Assembly (NCBI RefSeq): GCF_028802875.1 | Contig: NZ_JARAMP010000004.1 | Location: forward strand, 167,287-231,286 | DNA length: 64,000 bases | From: Seohaeicola sp024304985 | GTDB lineage: Bacteria > Pseudomonadota > Alphaproteobacteria > Rhodobacterales > Rhodobacteraceae | Direction of reading: 5' to 3' | Shown here: piece by piece, positions 8,942 to 18,252 of the stretch | How positions within the stretch are numbered: position 1 is the stretch's first letter | Layout: every line of letters starts with the position of its first letter | Notes under the pieces: model-generated | What the model was told of the DNA's origin: nothing | Databases searched by the model: none | What the model saw: the letters and a program-made list of their open reading frames with translations, nothing else | Position numbers and translations under genes: made by a program

Positions 8942-11900
8942 ATGGGCAACTACAGGATTGCGTTCAGCACTGTGCTGAACGCTGGCGGTCAAGGGTTGAC
9001 CGAAACGATCACGGACCTTGAGATTCTGGCCGGTCATGGGCACCCGTTGCTTGTCTCGGTGACGCGGCCGGGACAGACCGGTAACCTTACGGTGTTCAAT
9101 GCGGGTAGTGGGGCAGTGGTCAGCAACACCGCGATCGCGCCCGAGATGGCCCAACTGACACCGCCCGATCTGGCCTTATTGCAGATCGGCGGTCAAACTT
9201 TTCTCGGCCTGCTGGGCCTGCGCGACACCGGTTTGCAGGCGATGCCTTTACTGTCGCCAGGCGGTCTGGGCGCAATCCAGCGCCTTACCGCGCCGGGACA
9301 GGATCTGGGTCTGATGACCGGGCTGGTCACGGCCGAATCTGGTGACACGCTGCACCATTTCGCCAGCATCCGCGGCACCGGCCTTCTGCGATTGGACAGC
9401 ATGGCAGAAGCGGGTGTGCAGGGACAGTCCATAGCGTTGACAGGCGTCGGATCACAACACATGGTCAGCGATCTTGTCTCGCTTTCGGTGGGGGGCAGCG
9501 GCTTCATCGTGATGGCCTTCGCCTCTGCCGATACGCTATCGGCGTATAGGGTAAACGCGGGCGGCACGCTGCAACGCATGTCCGACCATGGCGCGGCGCA
9601 GGGTCTGGGCATCGACGCGCCTGTGGCGCTCTCCGCCGTGTCCCTTGGTTTGTCCCATTACATCATCGTCGCATCGACACTCAGTTCCTCGCTCAGCGTG
9701 CTGGAGCTGGACGCCAACGGCATCATGAGGCCGGTCGATCACATCATCGACGATCTGAACACGCGCTTTCACCGCGTCACGGCGCTTGAAACGGTGGCCG
9801 TTGCCGACCGCAACTTCCTCGTCGCTGGCGGGGGGGACGACGGCGTATCCCTGTTCCTCGTGCTGCCCGGGGGCCGCTTGCTGCATCTGGACAGCATGGC
9901 CGACACGATGGCGGCGACTCTTGCCGATGTTGCCACTCTTGCCGCGACCCAGATCGGGAGCGATCTGCATGTCTTTGCGACCAGCGCGCGTGAAGCGGGG
10001 ATCAGCCGCCTGACCGTTGCGCTTGGCCAACCCGGACAGACCGTAATCGGCACATCTTCACCAGAGCAACTCAGCGGTACGGCACAGGACGATATTCTGA
10101 GCGGCGAAGCCGGCGACGACACATTGGTGGGTGGCGCAGGACAGGACATCCTGCTCGACGGGGCGGGCCTCGACCAGATGACCGGTGGACCGGGGCAGGA
10201 CATCTTCGTTCTGGCGGCGGATGGGCAGCTGGATGTGATAACCGATTTCGAACCCGGAACGGACCGCCTTGACCTGAGCGCCTGGACGGGGCTGACCTCG
10301 CCCACGCAGTTGGTCGTCGAAATCCGCAGCGGGGGTGCCGAGGTCAGGTATCACGGCGAAGTTCTGAACATCCGCAGCGCCACGGGCGCCAGCCTCAGCC
10401 GGGCGGAAGTGCTCTGGGCGCCCGTCCTGAACCTGACCCGCGCTCCGGTTGCCTCACTGCCCGCGACGCCTGGCGATGACCCCGACGCACCCCCGCCGCA
10501 GCCGGGTCTGCGGCTGACAGGTGGCGATGGCAATGACACGCTGAACGGTGGGAGCGGACAGGACACATTGGACGGGGGAGGCGGCAATGACCGTCTGAAC
10601 GGTGGTCCGGGCAATGACCTGTTGCTCGGAGGCTCTGGAAACGATCAGCTTTTCGGTGGCGACGGGCAGGACATCCTTCAGGGCGGCAATGGCAACGACC
10701 GTCTGGATGGCGGCGCAGGTGACGACGACCTTCAAGGCGGCATCGGGCGCGATACCCTGATCGGAGGCACGGGACAGGACAGTCTGTCGGGCGATGACGG
10801 TGACGATTCCCTGCTTGGTGGAGAGGGCGACGACGTCCTGAACGGCGGGTCAGGCGCGGATATCCTTGATGGTGGCGAAGGCAATGACCTGATTTCCGGT
10901 GGGACTGGCAATGACCGCCTTTTGGGGGGCCTTGGCGACGATACGCTGCGCGGCGAGGTCGGCGACGACACCTTGATCGGATGGGCCGGGGCTGATGTCA
11001 TGGACGGGGGCGAGGGCTCGGATGTCTATATGGTCGATGCTCTGGATCACCTTGAGGATAGCGGACACATCGGCTTGGACCGGGCGCAGATCTATGAGGC
11101 GACCGGTGTCGCGCTGAACCTCTCCGGCTGGCGCGGAATCGAACGGGTCAACGGGTTTACCGGCAATGATACTCTGGATGCGCGCGGCGCAACCGATCCG
11201 ATCTACCTGTTTGGCGAGAACGGCGATGATCTTCTCTACGGCGGCGCAGGTGACGACACACTCTCGGGCGGACCCGGCCTTGATACGATCTTTGGTGGTG
11301 CAGGCGATGATCTGATCCTCGTGTCCGATCCGGCGGATCACATCGCCGATGCCGGGCCGGGTTTCGACCGTGTCGTGATCGAAGGCGACGCGAGACAGCC
11401 TTATCGTGTCGCAGGCTGGGTCAGTGTCGAGCAGGTTGGTGGAGGCTGGGCCAATGATGCGATTGACGCAACCGGGTTGCAAACCGGCATCCACCTGCTT
11501 GGGCAAGCGGGGAGCGACACACTTACCGGCGGCAGTGGCAACGATCTGCTGGACGGCGGCACGGGAAATGACCGGCTGATCGGCGCAGCCGGCAACGACA
11601 CTCTATTGGGCGGAGAGGGGAACGATACACTGATCGGATGGGTCGGCGCTGACCTTCTGGATGGCGGCGAGGGCTCGGATCTGTTCATGGTCGATGCGTT
11701 TGACCGGGTCACAGACACTGGCACGTCAGGTTTTGACCGTGCGCAAATATTTCAGGCAGGCGGCGTTGCCCTGAACCTTTCTGATTGGATCGGCATCGAA
11801 CGGGTCAATGGCTTTACCGGAAACGACACGCTGGATGGCAGCGGCGTGTCTTTCCCGCTGTCGTTGTTGGGGGAACAGGGCGACGACCTCCTGCGCGGCG

Positions 11901-12619
11901 GGTCGGGACGCGACACGTTGATGGGCGGGCCCGGCAATGATCGGCTGGAAGGCGGGGCAGGGAATGACTTTCTGTCGGGTGTTGATGGCGATGACACGAT
12001 CCTTGGCGGTGATGGAAATGACACGCTCATCGGCTGGACCGGCGCAGACTTGCTGGATGGCGGCGACGGGTCCGATCTCTATATGGTGGATGCATCGGAC
12101 ATGCTGATGGACAGCGGCACATCAGGCTATGACAGAGCTCAGGTCTATCAGGAAGCGGATGTTTTCCTGAATCTCGCTGCATGGCAAGGGATCGAGCGCG
12201 TCAATGGATTCACCGGGAATGACACATTGGATGCCAGCACCCACACTGAGGCGATCTTTCTTTTTGGCGAGCGTGGCAACGACCTTCTGCGAGGCGGAAC
12301 TGGCAATGACACCCTGGTTGGCGGAACGGGCAACGATACGCTGATAGGGGGCTCGGGGAATGATTATATGGTTGGTGACGCCGGAGCTGATCATTTCGTG
12401 TTCCACCCGGGCTTCGGTCGCGATGTCATCCAGCGCTTCGAGGACGGGATCGACAGGATCGACTTCTCCTCTCATGACGGGATCCAGGGTTTTGACGGTC
12501 TCCAGATCAGTCAATTTCTGACGGATACGATCGTCCGCACCGCAGTGGACAGCCCGGATATCCTGATCCTTGCAGGCTTCGACGCAGCGCGCCTGACAGC
12601 GGATGATTTCATCTTCTGA
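8942..12619 (+). CDS. large RTX (hemolysin-type calcium-binding) protein with N-terminal propeller-like region
   Basis: A 1225-residue protein without a Sec signal. Residues 1-365 consist of degenerate 40-50-residue units rich in short beta-strands (FNAGSGAVVSNTAIAPE; VNAGGTLQRMSDHGA; LPGGRLLHLDSMADTM), suggesting a beta-propeller; this is inference. From about residue 375 there are many GGxGxDxLxGG nonapeptides, the calcium-binding RTX repeats. The C-terminus ends with hydrophobic/aspartate residues (LTADDFIF) as in type I secretion substrates. No type I ABC exporter is encoded nearby, so secretion would rely on one elsewhere. It sits between polysaccharide genes, so a matrix or surface-layer role is plausible but unproven. 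Confidence 0.85.
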   Translation: MGNYRIAFSTVLNAGGQGLTETITDLEILAGHGHPLLVSVTRPGQTGNLTVFNAGSGAVVSNTAIAPEMAQLTPPDLALLQIGGQTFLGLLGLRDTGLQAMPLLSPGGLGAIQRLTAPGQDLGLMTGLVTAESGDTLHHFASIRGTGLLRLDSMAEAGVQGQSIALTGVGSQHMVSDLVSLSVGGSGFIVMAFASADTLSAYRVNAGGTLQRMSDHGAAQGLGIDAPVALSAVSLGLSHYIIVASTLSSSLSVLELDANGIMRPVDHIIDDLNTRFHRVTALETVAVADRNFLVAGGGDDGVSLFLVLPGGRLLHLDSMADTMAATLADVATLAATQIGSDLHVFATSAREAGISRLTVALGQPGQTVIGTSSPEQLSGTAQDDILSGEAGDDTLVGGAGQDILLDGAGLDQMTGGPGQDIFVLAADGQLDVITDFEPGTDRLDLSAWTGLTSPTQLVVEIRSGGAEVRYHGEVLNIRSATGASLSRAEVLWAPVLNLTRAPVASLPATPGDDPDAPPPQPGLRLTGGDGNDTLNGGSGQDTLDGGGGNDRLNGGPGNDLLLGGSGNDQLFGGDGQDILQGGNGNDRLDGGAGDDDLQGGIGRDTLIGGTGQDSLSGDDGDDSLLGGEGDDVLNGGSGADILDGGEGNDLISGGTGNDRLLGGLGDDTLRGEVGDDTLIGWAGADVMDGGEGSDVYMVDALDHLEDSGHIGLDRAQIYEATGVALNLSGWRGIERVNGFTGNDTLDARGATDPIYLFGENGDDLLYGGAGDDTLSGGPGLDTIFGGAGDDLILVSDPADHIADAGPGFDRVVIEGDARQPYRVAGWVSVEQVGGGWANDAIDATGLQTGIHLLGQAGSDTLTGGSGNDLLDGGTGNDRLIGAAGNDTLLGGEGNDTLIGWVGADLLDGGEGSDLFMVDAFDRVTDTGTSGFDRAQIFQAGGVALNLSDWIGIERVNGFTGNDTLDGSGVSFPLSLLGEQGDDLLRGGSGRDTLMGGPGNDRLEGGAGNDFLSGVDGDDTILGGDGNDTLIGWTGADLLDGGDGSDLYMVDASDMLMDSGTSGYDRAQVYQEADVFLNLAAWQGIERVNGFTGNDTLDASTHTEAIFLFGERGNDLLRGGTGNDTLVGGTGNDTLIGGSGNDYMVGDAGADHFVFHPGFGRDVIQRFEDGIDRIDFSSHDGIQGFDGLQISQFLTDTIVRTAVDSPDILILAGFDAARLTADDFIF
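10970..12245 (+). repeat. tandem long modules inside the RTX protein gene
   Basis: Four copies of a roughly 70-residue module alternate with RTX nonapeptides. Copies begin near 10970, 11320 (divergent), 11628 and 12022. Three share the order TLIGWxGADxxDGG, GSDxxMVDAxD, GxDRAQ and GIERVNGFTGNDTLD. The second copy keeps only the outline (FDRVVIEGD, GWVSVEQVGGG). The nucleotide sequences of copies 1, 3 and 4 are clearly related but not identical, pointing to old internal duplication under protein-level constraint. Confidence 0.85.
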
Positions 12620-12788
12620 AACAAGTGTCTTGGCCAGCAAATGGTAAACGGTTCGTCAACGGCAAAACCGATCGGATTACCCGTCCTTAACCCGCGATTT
12701 TGCAATGATGCGGCCCGCCACACCCGCATCTTGCAAGCATCTCGGCCCCAGCCGCGCTCTGCACCACCGGACAAGAAGGACATGACCG

Positions 12789-13814
12789 ATGCCCGATACC
12801 TCTCCCATTCTGGCCCTTCCCTATATCCTGCCATCGCAGGCCCAAAAGCATGTCACCCACAACGAGGCGCTCCGACACCTTGATGCCATCGTTCAGCTTG
12901 TCGTGATATCGGCCCAGTTTATGACACCGCCGGTCAACCCGGATTCCGGCGACCGCTATGTCGTGGCAACAGGGGCGACAGGCGATTGGGAGGGGCAGGA
13001 CGGTGCCATCGCAGTGGCTGATGTTTCAGGGTGGCTGTTCTACGCGGCACAGTCGGGTTGGCGGGCCGATGATCTGTCAACCGGAGGGCAAATCCGCTTT
13101 GACGGGTCGGTCTGGACGCCGGTCACCCCTCAGTTGGACGGGATCGCGAAACTAGGCATCGGCACCTCGGCGGATACGACGAACCCGCTTGCTGTGGCGG
13201 GGCAGGCGACTCTGCTGACCCATGATGGTGCGGATCACCGGCTGAAGATCAACAAGGCGCTTCCCGCCGACACCGCCAGCCTTGTGTTTCAGACGGGCTG
13301 GTCGGGCCGTGCCGAACTAGGCATCACGGGCAACGACGATTTCAGCGTCAAAGTCTCGACCGACGGCAGCAATTTCAAGCAAGCGCTCGTGCTGGACAGC
13401 AACACGGGGGCTGTTCAGGCTCCGGGCAACCCCGCGTTTCTGGCCTATAGCATCGGGCAATGGACAACGATCAGCACAACGCAGACGGACCTTGTCTTCG
13501 ATACCGAAATCATGAACCGGGGCGGGCACTACGATTCGCTGCTGTCACGGTTCACAGCGCCGGTCGACGGTCTCTACGGCTTTCTGCTTAACGGCTTTCT
13601 GGGAAGCGCCACCAATGGGCGGATCAGTTTTGCGATCAATGGCCAGACTCAAAGCATGCAGATGCAGGTCCTCGTGGGCGCCGCACCCTTGTCCTTCACA
13701 ACGGTCTTCGCGCTGACGGCTGGCCAGTATGTGACATGTCGCACCGGGAACGTGAATCCTAACCTGACCTATTTCAAATCTCATACGGCATTCTCAGGCT
13801 GGCTCATCTCGTAA
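12789..13814 (+). CDS. DUF2793 domain protein with C1q-like C-terminal region
   Basis: A 341-residue protein starting with the DUF2793 pattern LPYILPSQAQKHVTHNEALRHLDAIVQL, known from Rhodobacterales prophage and gene-transfer-agent tail regions. The domain continues to about residue 115 with DRYVVATGATGDW and GWLFYAAQSGW. The C-terminal 130 residues (AFLAYSIGQWTTIS, YGFLLNGFLGSATNGRISFAINGQ) resemble C1q/TNF-like trimeric domains used in fibres; this part is inference. No other phage genes are nearby. It follows the RTX gene by 169 bp on the same strand, so the two may be used together. Confidence 0.72.
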   Translation: MPDTSPILALPYILPSQAQKHVTHNEALRHLDAIVQLVVISAQFMTPPVNPDSGDRYVVATGATGDWEGQDGAIAVADVSGWLFYAAQSGWRADDLSTGGQIRFDGSVWTPVTPQLDGIAKLGIGTSADTTNPLAVAGQATLLTHDGADHRLKINKALPADTASLVFQTGWSGRAELGITGNDDFSVKVSTDGSNFKQALVLDSNTGAVQAPGNPAFLAYSIGQWTTISTTQTDLVFDTEIMNRGGHYDSLLSRFTAPVDGLYGFLLNGFLGSATNGRISFAINGQTQSMQMQVLVGAAPLSFTTVFALTAGQYVTCRTGNVNPNLTYFKSHTAFSGWLIS

Positions 13815-13936
13815 AGTGCCGAAAGCACACAGATCGCGAATCGCCTGGCGCACACCCCTTCTGAAGCGTTGACGCCTTGCCTTGTTGCACGCACAAGTTC
13901 GACCCATCATCCATGTATGCGGTAGAGGAGTGGGTC

Positions 13937-15265
13937 ATGAAGATTGCGATGATTGGGACGGGCTATGTTGGCCTTGTGTCTGGCGTCTGCTTTTCGGACT
14001 TCGGGCATGATGTTGTCTGCGTCGACAAGGACCCCAAGAAGATCGACAGACTGAACGCTGGCGAAATTCCGATCTTCGAACCAGGGCTTGAAGCGCTGAT
14101 GGCCAAGAACGTGGCTGCGGGGCGGCTGACCTTCACGCTTGATCTGGCGGCTGCCGTCAAAGGGGCGGATGCGGTCTTTATCGCGGTGGGCACACCCACG
14201 CGTCGCGGCGATGGACATGCCGATCTGGTCTATGTCTATGCCGCTGCCGAGGAAGTGGCCCGCGCCGCGACGGATTACGTCGTGATCGTGACGAAATCCA
14301 CAGTGCCCGTCGGGACCAACCGTCAGATGAAGAAGGTGATCCGGAAAGCCAACCCGGATCTGGAATTCGACGTTGCCTCGAACCCCGAGTTCATGCGCGA
14401 AGGGGCGGCGATCGAGGATTTCATGAAGCCCGACCGCGTCGTCGTCGGCGTGCAAACCGACCGCGCCGCCGAGGTGATGGCCGATATCTACCGCCCGCTC
14501 TATCTGCGCGACTTCCCGATTGTGACGACCGATCTGGAAAGCGCCGAGATGATCAAATACGCGGCCAACGCCTTTCTGGCGACCAAGATCACCTTCATCA
14601 ATGAAATCGCGGCCCTCTGCGAACGCGCCGGTGGTGACATCAAGGAAGTGGCCAAGGGCATCGGTCTGGACGGACGGATCGGCAACAAGTTCCTGCACGC
14701 AGGCCCCGGCTTCGGCGGCTCGTGCTTTCCCAAGGATACCAAGGCGTTGGCGCGGATCGGGCAAGAACATGCCGTCCCCATGCAAATCACCGAGACGGTG
14801 ATCAAGGTCAATGACGAGATCAAACGGCGTATGATCGACAAACTGCTCGACCTGTGTGACGGCAAGTTCAATGGCAAGACTGTGGCGGTTCTTGGCGTCA
14901 CGTTCAAACCGAACACCGATGACATGCGCGATGCACCCAGCCTGACGATCATTCCCGCGATGGTGGGTGGCGGCGCGAAAGTGCGCGTGGTCGATCCCCA
15001 AGGCCGCCACGAGGGCGAGGCACTGCTGCCCGGCGTGCAATGGCATGAGGACGCCTACAAAGCTGCGCAGAACGCCGACCTGCTGGTGATCCTCACCGAA
15101 TGGAACGAGTTCCGCGCACTTGATCTGAAACGACTGGCCCGCAAGATGGCGACCCCGCATATGGCCGACCTGCGCAATGTCTATTCCCCGCGCGATGCAA
15201 AACGGGCCGGCTTTACGGCCTATGCGTCCATCGGCCGGGGCGGTTTCTTTGACGAGGACGACTGA
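13937..15265 (+). CDS. ugd: UDP-glucose 6-dehydrogenase
   Basis: A 442-residue cytosolic enzyme that oxidises UDP-glucose to UDP-glucuronate with 2 NAD, supplying uronic acid for polysaccharides. The N-terminus MKIAMIGTGYVGLVSGVCFS is the NAD-binding motif. SNPEFMREGAAIEDF and the active-site cysteine in GPGFGGSCFPKDTKAL follow, and AVLGVTFKPNTDDMRDAPS opens the C-terminal domain. The frame extends 20 codons upstream, but the ATG at 13937 is preceded by GAGGAGTGGGTC and matches the family start. It fits the adjoining polysaccharide genes. Confidence 0.96.
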   Translation: MKIAMIGTGYVGLVSGVCFSDFGHDVVCVDKDPKKIDRLNAGEIPIFEPGLEALMAKNVAAGRLTFTLDLAAAVKGADAVFIAVGTPTRRGDGHADLVYVYAAAEEVARAATDYVVIVTKSTVPVGTNRQMKKVIRKANPDLEFDVASNPEFMREGAAIEDFMKPDRVVVGVQTDRAAEVMADIYRPLYLRDFPIVTTDLESAEMIKYAANAFLATKITFINEIAALCERAGGDIKEVAKGIGLDGRIGNKFLHAGPGFGGSCFPKDTKALARIGQEHAVPMQITETVIKVNDEIKRRMIDKLLDLCDGKFNGKTVAVLGVTFKPNTDDMRDAPSLTIIPAMVGGGAKVRVVDPQGRHEGEALLPGVQWHEDAYKAAQNADLLVILTEWNEFRALDLKRLARKMATPHMADLRNVYSPRDAKRAGFTAYASIGRGGFFDEDD

Positions 15266-15379
15266 CAGGTTGTCACCGCGGCAACGCTTTTGCTTTCCTG
15301 ACGTCATCCGGCGAATGACCGCTGGACGTGAAGAGGCTTTCTCTGGTTGATTTGAACTCTGCCAGAGGGGAATGCAGAC

Positions 15380-17011
15380 ATGGGTTTTGATTACGTGATC
15401 GTGGGGGGCGGTTCTGCCGGGTCCACCTTGGCGACTCGTCTGACCGAAGATCCGAACATTACCGTCTGCCTGCTCGAGGCGGGGGGCAACGGCAAGAACC
15501 TTCTGTTCCGCGCACCTGTCGGAGCGGTAGCCCTTCTTCCGGGCTGGATCAAATCCGGCAACTGGGCCTATCAGACCGTGCCACAAGTCGGTTTGAATGG
15601 ACGAAAAGGCTATCAGCCGCGCGGCAAGGGTCTGGGCGGGTCTTCTGCGATCAATGCGATGCTCTATGTGCGCGGTCACCGCAAGGATTACGACGGTTGG
15701 GCTGATCTGGGCTGCGCCGGATGGTCATGGGACGATGTCCTGCCTTATTTCCGAAGGGCCGAGAACAACGAACGCGGTGCAAATCCGGAACATGGTGCCA
15801 GCGGCCCCTTGCAGGTCTCGGACCAGAAAAGCCCCCGCCCCATCACGCATGCCTTTGTCGATGCCGCCGCGCAGATGCAGCACCGTTTCCGCGACGATTT
15901 CAACACTGGCGAGACCGAGGGCTTTGGCCTGTTTCAGGTGACGCAATTCCATGACAAGGCCCGCAACGGTGAACGCTGCTCGGCGGCGGCCGCCTATCTC
16001 CACCCGGTGATGGGCCGCCCCAACCTGACTGTTCTGACCGGCGCACATGCCACCCGTATCCTGTTTCAGGGAAAACGGGCGACCGGCGTCACATACCGCA
16101 AAGGGCGTGAGGACAAGAAGGTCGAGGCGCGGCGCGAGGTGATCCTGTGCGGCGGCGCCTTCAATTCACCGCAGCTTTTGCAACTGTCCGGCGTCGGTCG
16201 CGCCGAAGACATCAAGAAACATGGCATCGGCATGGTGCATGAACTGCCTGGTGTCGGACAGAACCTGCAGGATCATCTGGATTTCATCCTTGCCTACAAA
16301 TCCCGCGACACAGACAATTTCGGACTCGGCCTGACCGGCGGCATCAATCTGATCCGCCACATGCTGCAATGGCGCAAGGACGGCACCGGCATGATCGCCA
16401 GCCCTTTTGCCGAAGGTGCGGGTTTCCTCAGGACAGATCCCGCGCTGGAGCGCCCTGATATCCAGCTGCATTTCGTGATTTCGATCGTGGACGATCACGC
16501 GCGCAAGCTGCATCTTGGCTATGGTTATTCCTGCCATATCTGCGCCCTGCATCCTCATTCGCGCGGGTCGGTCTTTCTTCAGTCACCCGATCCATTGGCC
16601 GCGCCCGGCATTGATCCACGATATCTGTCGGACGAGCGTGATCTGCAAACCCTGATCAAGGGGGCCAAGATCGCGCGCGCGATCATGCAGGCCCCCGCGA
16701 TGGACAAGTATCGCCACAGGGAATTGTTCCTGTCCGAGACGCTGACGGATGCCGACTGGGAAAAGCACATCCGGGCACGGGCCGATACGATCTATCACCC
16801 TGTGGGCACCTGCAAGATGGGTATCGATCCAATGGCCGTGGTCGATCCGGAGTTGCGGGTCCATGGGGTCGAGGGGCTGCGCGTGGTGGACGCCTCGGTC
16901 ATGCCGACGCTGATCGGAGGCAACACGAATGCCCCGACGATCATGATCGCGGAAAAGGCTGCCGACATGATCAGGGGTGTCCGTGCTTCGGCGCGGTTTG
17001 CGGCAGGCTGA
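15380..17011 (+). CDS. GMC-family FAD-dependent oxidoreductase (choline/alcohol dehydrogenase-like)
   Basis: A 543-residue flavoprotein of usual GMC length. The FAD-binding start is FDYVIVGGGSAGSTLATRL. The GMC signature GKGLGGSSAINAMLYVRGH, the second signature GAFNSPQLLQLSGVG and the C-terminal active-site segment YHPVGTCKMG are present. The likely reaction is oxidation of a primary alcohol or choline-like substrate with electrons passed to the respiratory chain. No betaine aldehyde dehydrogenase or regulator is adjacent, so the substrate is open. It is convergent with tonB, with only 6 bp between the stops. Confidence 0.88.
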   Translation: MGFDYVIVGGGSAGSTLATRLTEDPNITVCLLEAGGNGKNLLFRAPVGAVALLPGWIKSGNWAYQTVPQVGLNGRKGYQPRGKGLGGSSAINAMLYVRGHRKDYDGWADLGCAGWSWDDVLPYFRRAENNERGANPEHGASGPLQVSDQKSPRPITHAFVDAAAQMQHRFRDDFNTGETEGFGLFQVTQFHDKARNGERCSAAAAYLHPVMGRPNLTVLTGAHATRILFQGKRATGVTYRKGREDKKVEARREVILCGGAFNSPQLLQLSGVGRAEDIKKHGIGMVHELPGVGQNLQDHLDFILAYKSRDTDNFGLGLTGGINLIRHMLQWRKDGTGMIASPFAEGAGFLRTDPALERPDIQLHFVISIVDDHARKLHLGYGYSCHICALHPHSRGSVFLQSPDPLAAPGIDPRYLSDERDLQTLIKGAKIARAIMQAPAMDKYRHRELFLSETLTDADWEKHIRARADTIYHPVGTCKMGIDPMAVVDPELRVHGVEGLRVVDASVMPTLIGGNTNAPTIMIAEKAADMIRGVRASARFAAG

Positions 17012-17017
17012 GCCGCC

Positions 17018-17851
17018 TCAATCGAACCGGATCGGCAGGCGGAAGGTGTAGGAGTCCGCGTCAAGTGCCGCGGGTGCCGCTGGCAAACGACCTGCGGATC
17101 TGATTGCCTTCACCGCCTGTTGATCCAGCGCCGCCTGACCGGACGACGTGGCAATGCCAACAGATTGCAGCGCCCCGTCGCGCCCCACCGACAAAACCAC
17201 GATCACCGAACCACGACCGGCACCGCGTGGCTTTGCCCGGTCAATACGGTTGCGTATCTTTCCACCCCATTCCGCCAACAGGCTTTGCCGGGCAGCCTTG
17301 CTCAGACTGGCAGTTTCCGCAGGTCCGCTGGTCCCGCGGGCAGAGGCCGCACCGCTTCCTGCCGCGGTCGCGGCGGCACGAGCCGGTGGCTGGTGCGCGG
17401 GCTTGGCAGACGGTTTGGGCTTGGCAGGAGCCGCAGCAGGCCGTGCCTGGGGCCTGATCGGCGGAACCTCGGCAACCGGATCAGGTGGGCGAGGTGCCGT
17501 GCGAGTGACATCCAGCGTCGGCAGCCCGTCTTGCGACGGCAATACAGGTGCCATCGCGCGCGGTGGCCGAAAGGCGGGCGATTTGGTCGCTTCGGGCAAC
17601 CGGGGAGCCGGATCAAAAGTAGCCTCCTCAGCCGGCTGTGGGAACGCGGCAGGAAGAACCGCCGCCACTTCGGGCGGGCGATCCCATTCCGCAACCATCT
17701 CGGATAATGAACCCGAGGCCGCTGCAACCGTCACAAGCGCATCGCCACCCGCTCCCGAACTTGCACTGCCTTGCGGCAAGCTTTGGAATGCCGCGACATG
17801 CAGCGCCAGAGCCAATCCGGCAAACCCCGTGAATTCGAACGCACCCCTCAT
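17018..17851 (-). CDS. tonB: TonB energy-transducing protein
   Basis: A 277-residue protein with one N-terminal hydrophobic segment (FTGFAGLALALHVAAF), a long proline/alanine-rich periplasmic linker (about residues 80-190) and a C-terminal TonB domain (SVGRDGALQSVGIATSSGQ, then DQQAVKAIRSAGRLP). It would couple proton-motive force from ExbB/ExbD to the outer-membrane receptor. It is the last gene of the B12 operon and overlaps the preceding exbD by 4 nt (ATGA), so it is probably dedicated to BtuB. Confidence 0.88.
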   Translation of the reverse strand: MRGAFEFTGFAGLALALHVAAFQSLPQGSASSGAGGDALVTVAAASGSLSEMVAEWDRPPEVAAVLPAAFPQPAEEATFDPAPRLPEATKSPAFRPPRAMAPVLPSQDGLPTLDVTRTAPRPPDPVAEVPPIRPQARPAAAPAKPKPSAKPAHQPPARAAATAAGSGAASARGTSGPAETASLSKAARQSLLAEWGGKIRNRIDRAKPRGAGRGSVIVVLSVGRDGALQSVGIATSSGQAALDQQAVKAIRSAGRLPAAPAALDADSYTFRLPIRFD

Positions 17852-18252
17852 GGCTGGCGCACCGTCAATTCGACCTTGTCCACGCCCACCGCAGCCAATC
17901 GCGACATCAAGACGGCGAAGGCTGCCCCGTCAAAGCCTGCATCCGCCCTTACCGTCAGCGGGCCAGAGTCGGCCCGCGCGGCGATGGCGGTCAGCGCGTC
18001 ATCGCCGCGCACTGCACCGAACACCAGTTCACCTTCGGCCGATATATGCAGTGTTTCGGGTGGTGCAGCGACCTCTGCTTCGGCCAGTTCCGCATCCGGC
18101 AAGGTCATGTCGAATGGATCAGGCGGCGCAATGGTTGCGCTCAGCAGGAAGAAGATCAGCAGCAGAAAGACGATATTGATCATCGGCACAAAGGTATCCC
18201 CCGCGCCGCGCCGTCGACGATCCATGCTGATCCGGAACCCGCTATCCATCAA
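17848..18252 (-). CDS. exbD: ExbD/TolR-family proton channel subunit (second copy)
   Basis: A 134-residue protein with one N-terminal membrane segment (FVPMINIVFLLLIFFLLSATI) and the conserved PMINIVFLLLIFF motif of ExbD/TolR. The conserved membrane aspartate of ExbD (in PMxDVxFxLL) is replaced by asparagine here (PMINIVF), whereas the upstream exbD keeps it (PMIDVVF). The rest is a periplasmic domain. Both ends overlap neighbours by 4 nt. Two unlike ExbD proteins in one operon suggest a mixed ExbD pair, with only one likely to carry protons. Confidence 0.85.
   Translation of the reverse strand: MMDSGFRISMDRRRRGAGDTFVPMINIVFLLLIFFLLSATIAPPDPFDMTLPDAELAEAEVAAPPETLHISAEGELVFGAVRGDDALTAIAARADSGPLTVRADAGFDGAAFAVLMSRLAAVGVDKVELTVRQP

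Noticed and set aside
10500..12400. CRISPR-like or satellite repeat array
   Set aside because: The repetition is in frame and explained by RTX nonapeptides and longer protein modules. There are no constant repeats with unique spacers.
13907..15679. 590-codon open frame on the minus strand
   Set aside because: Antisense to ugd and the GMC oxidoreductase start. It lacks family features and shows shadow-type composition.
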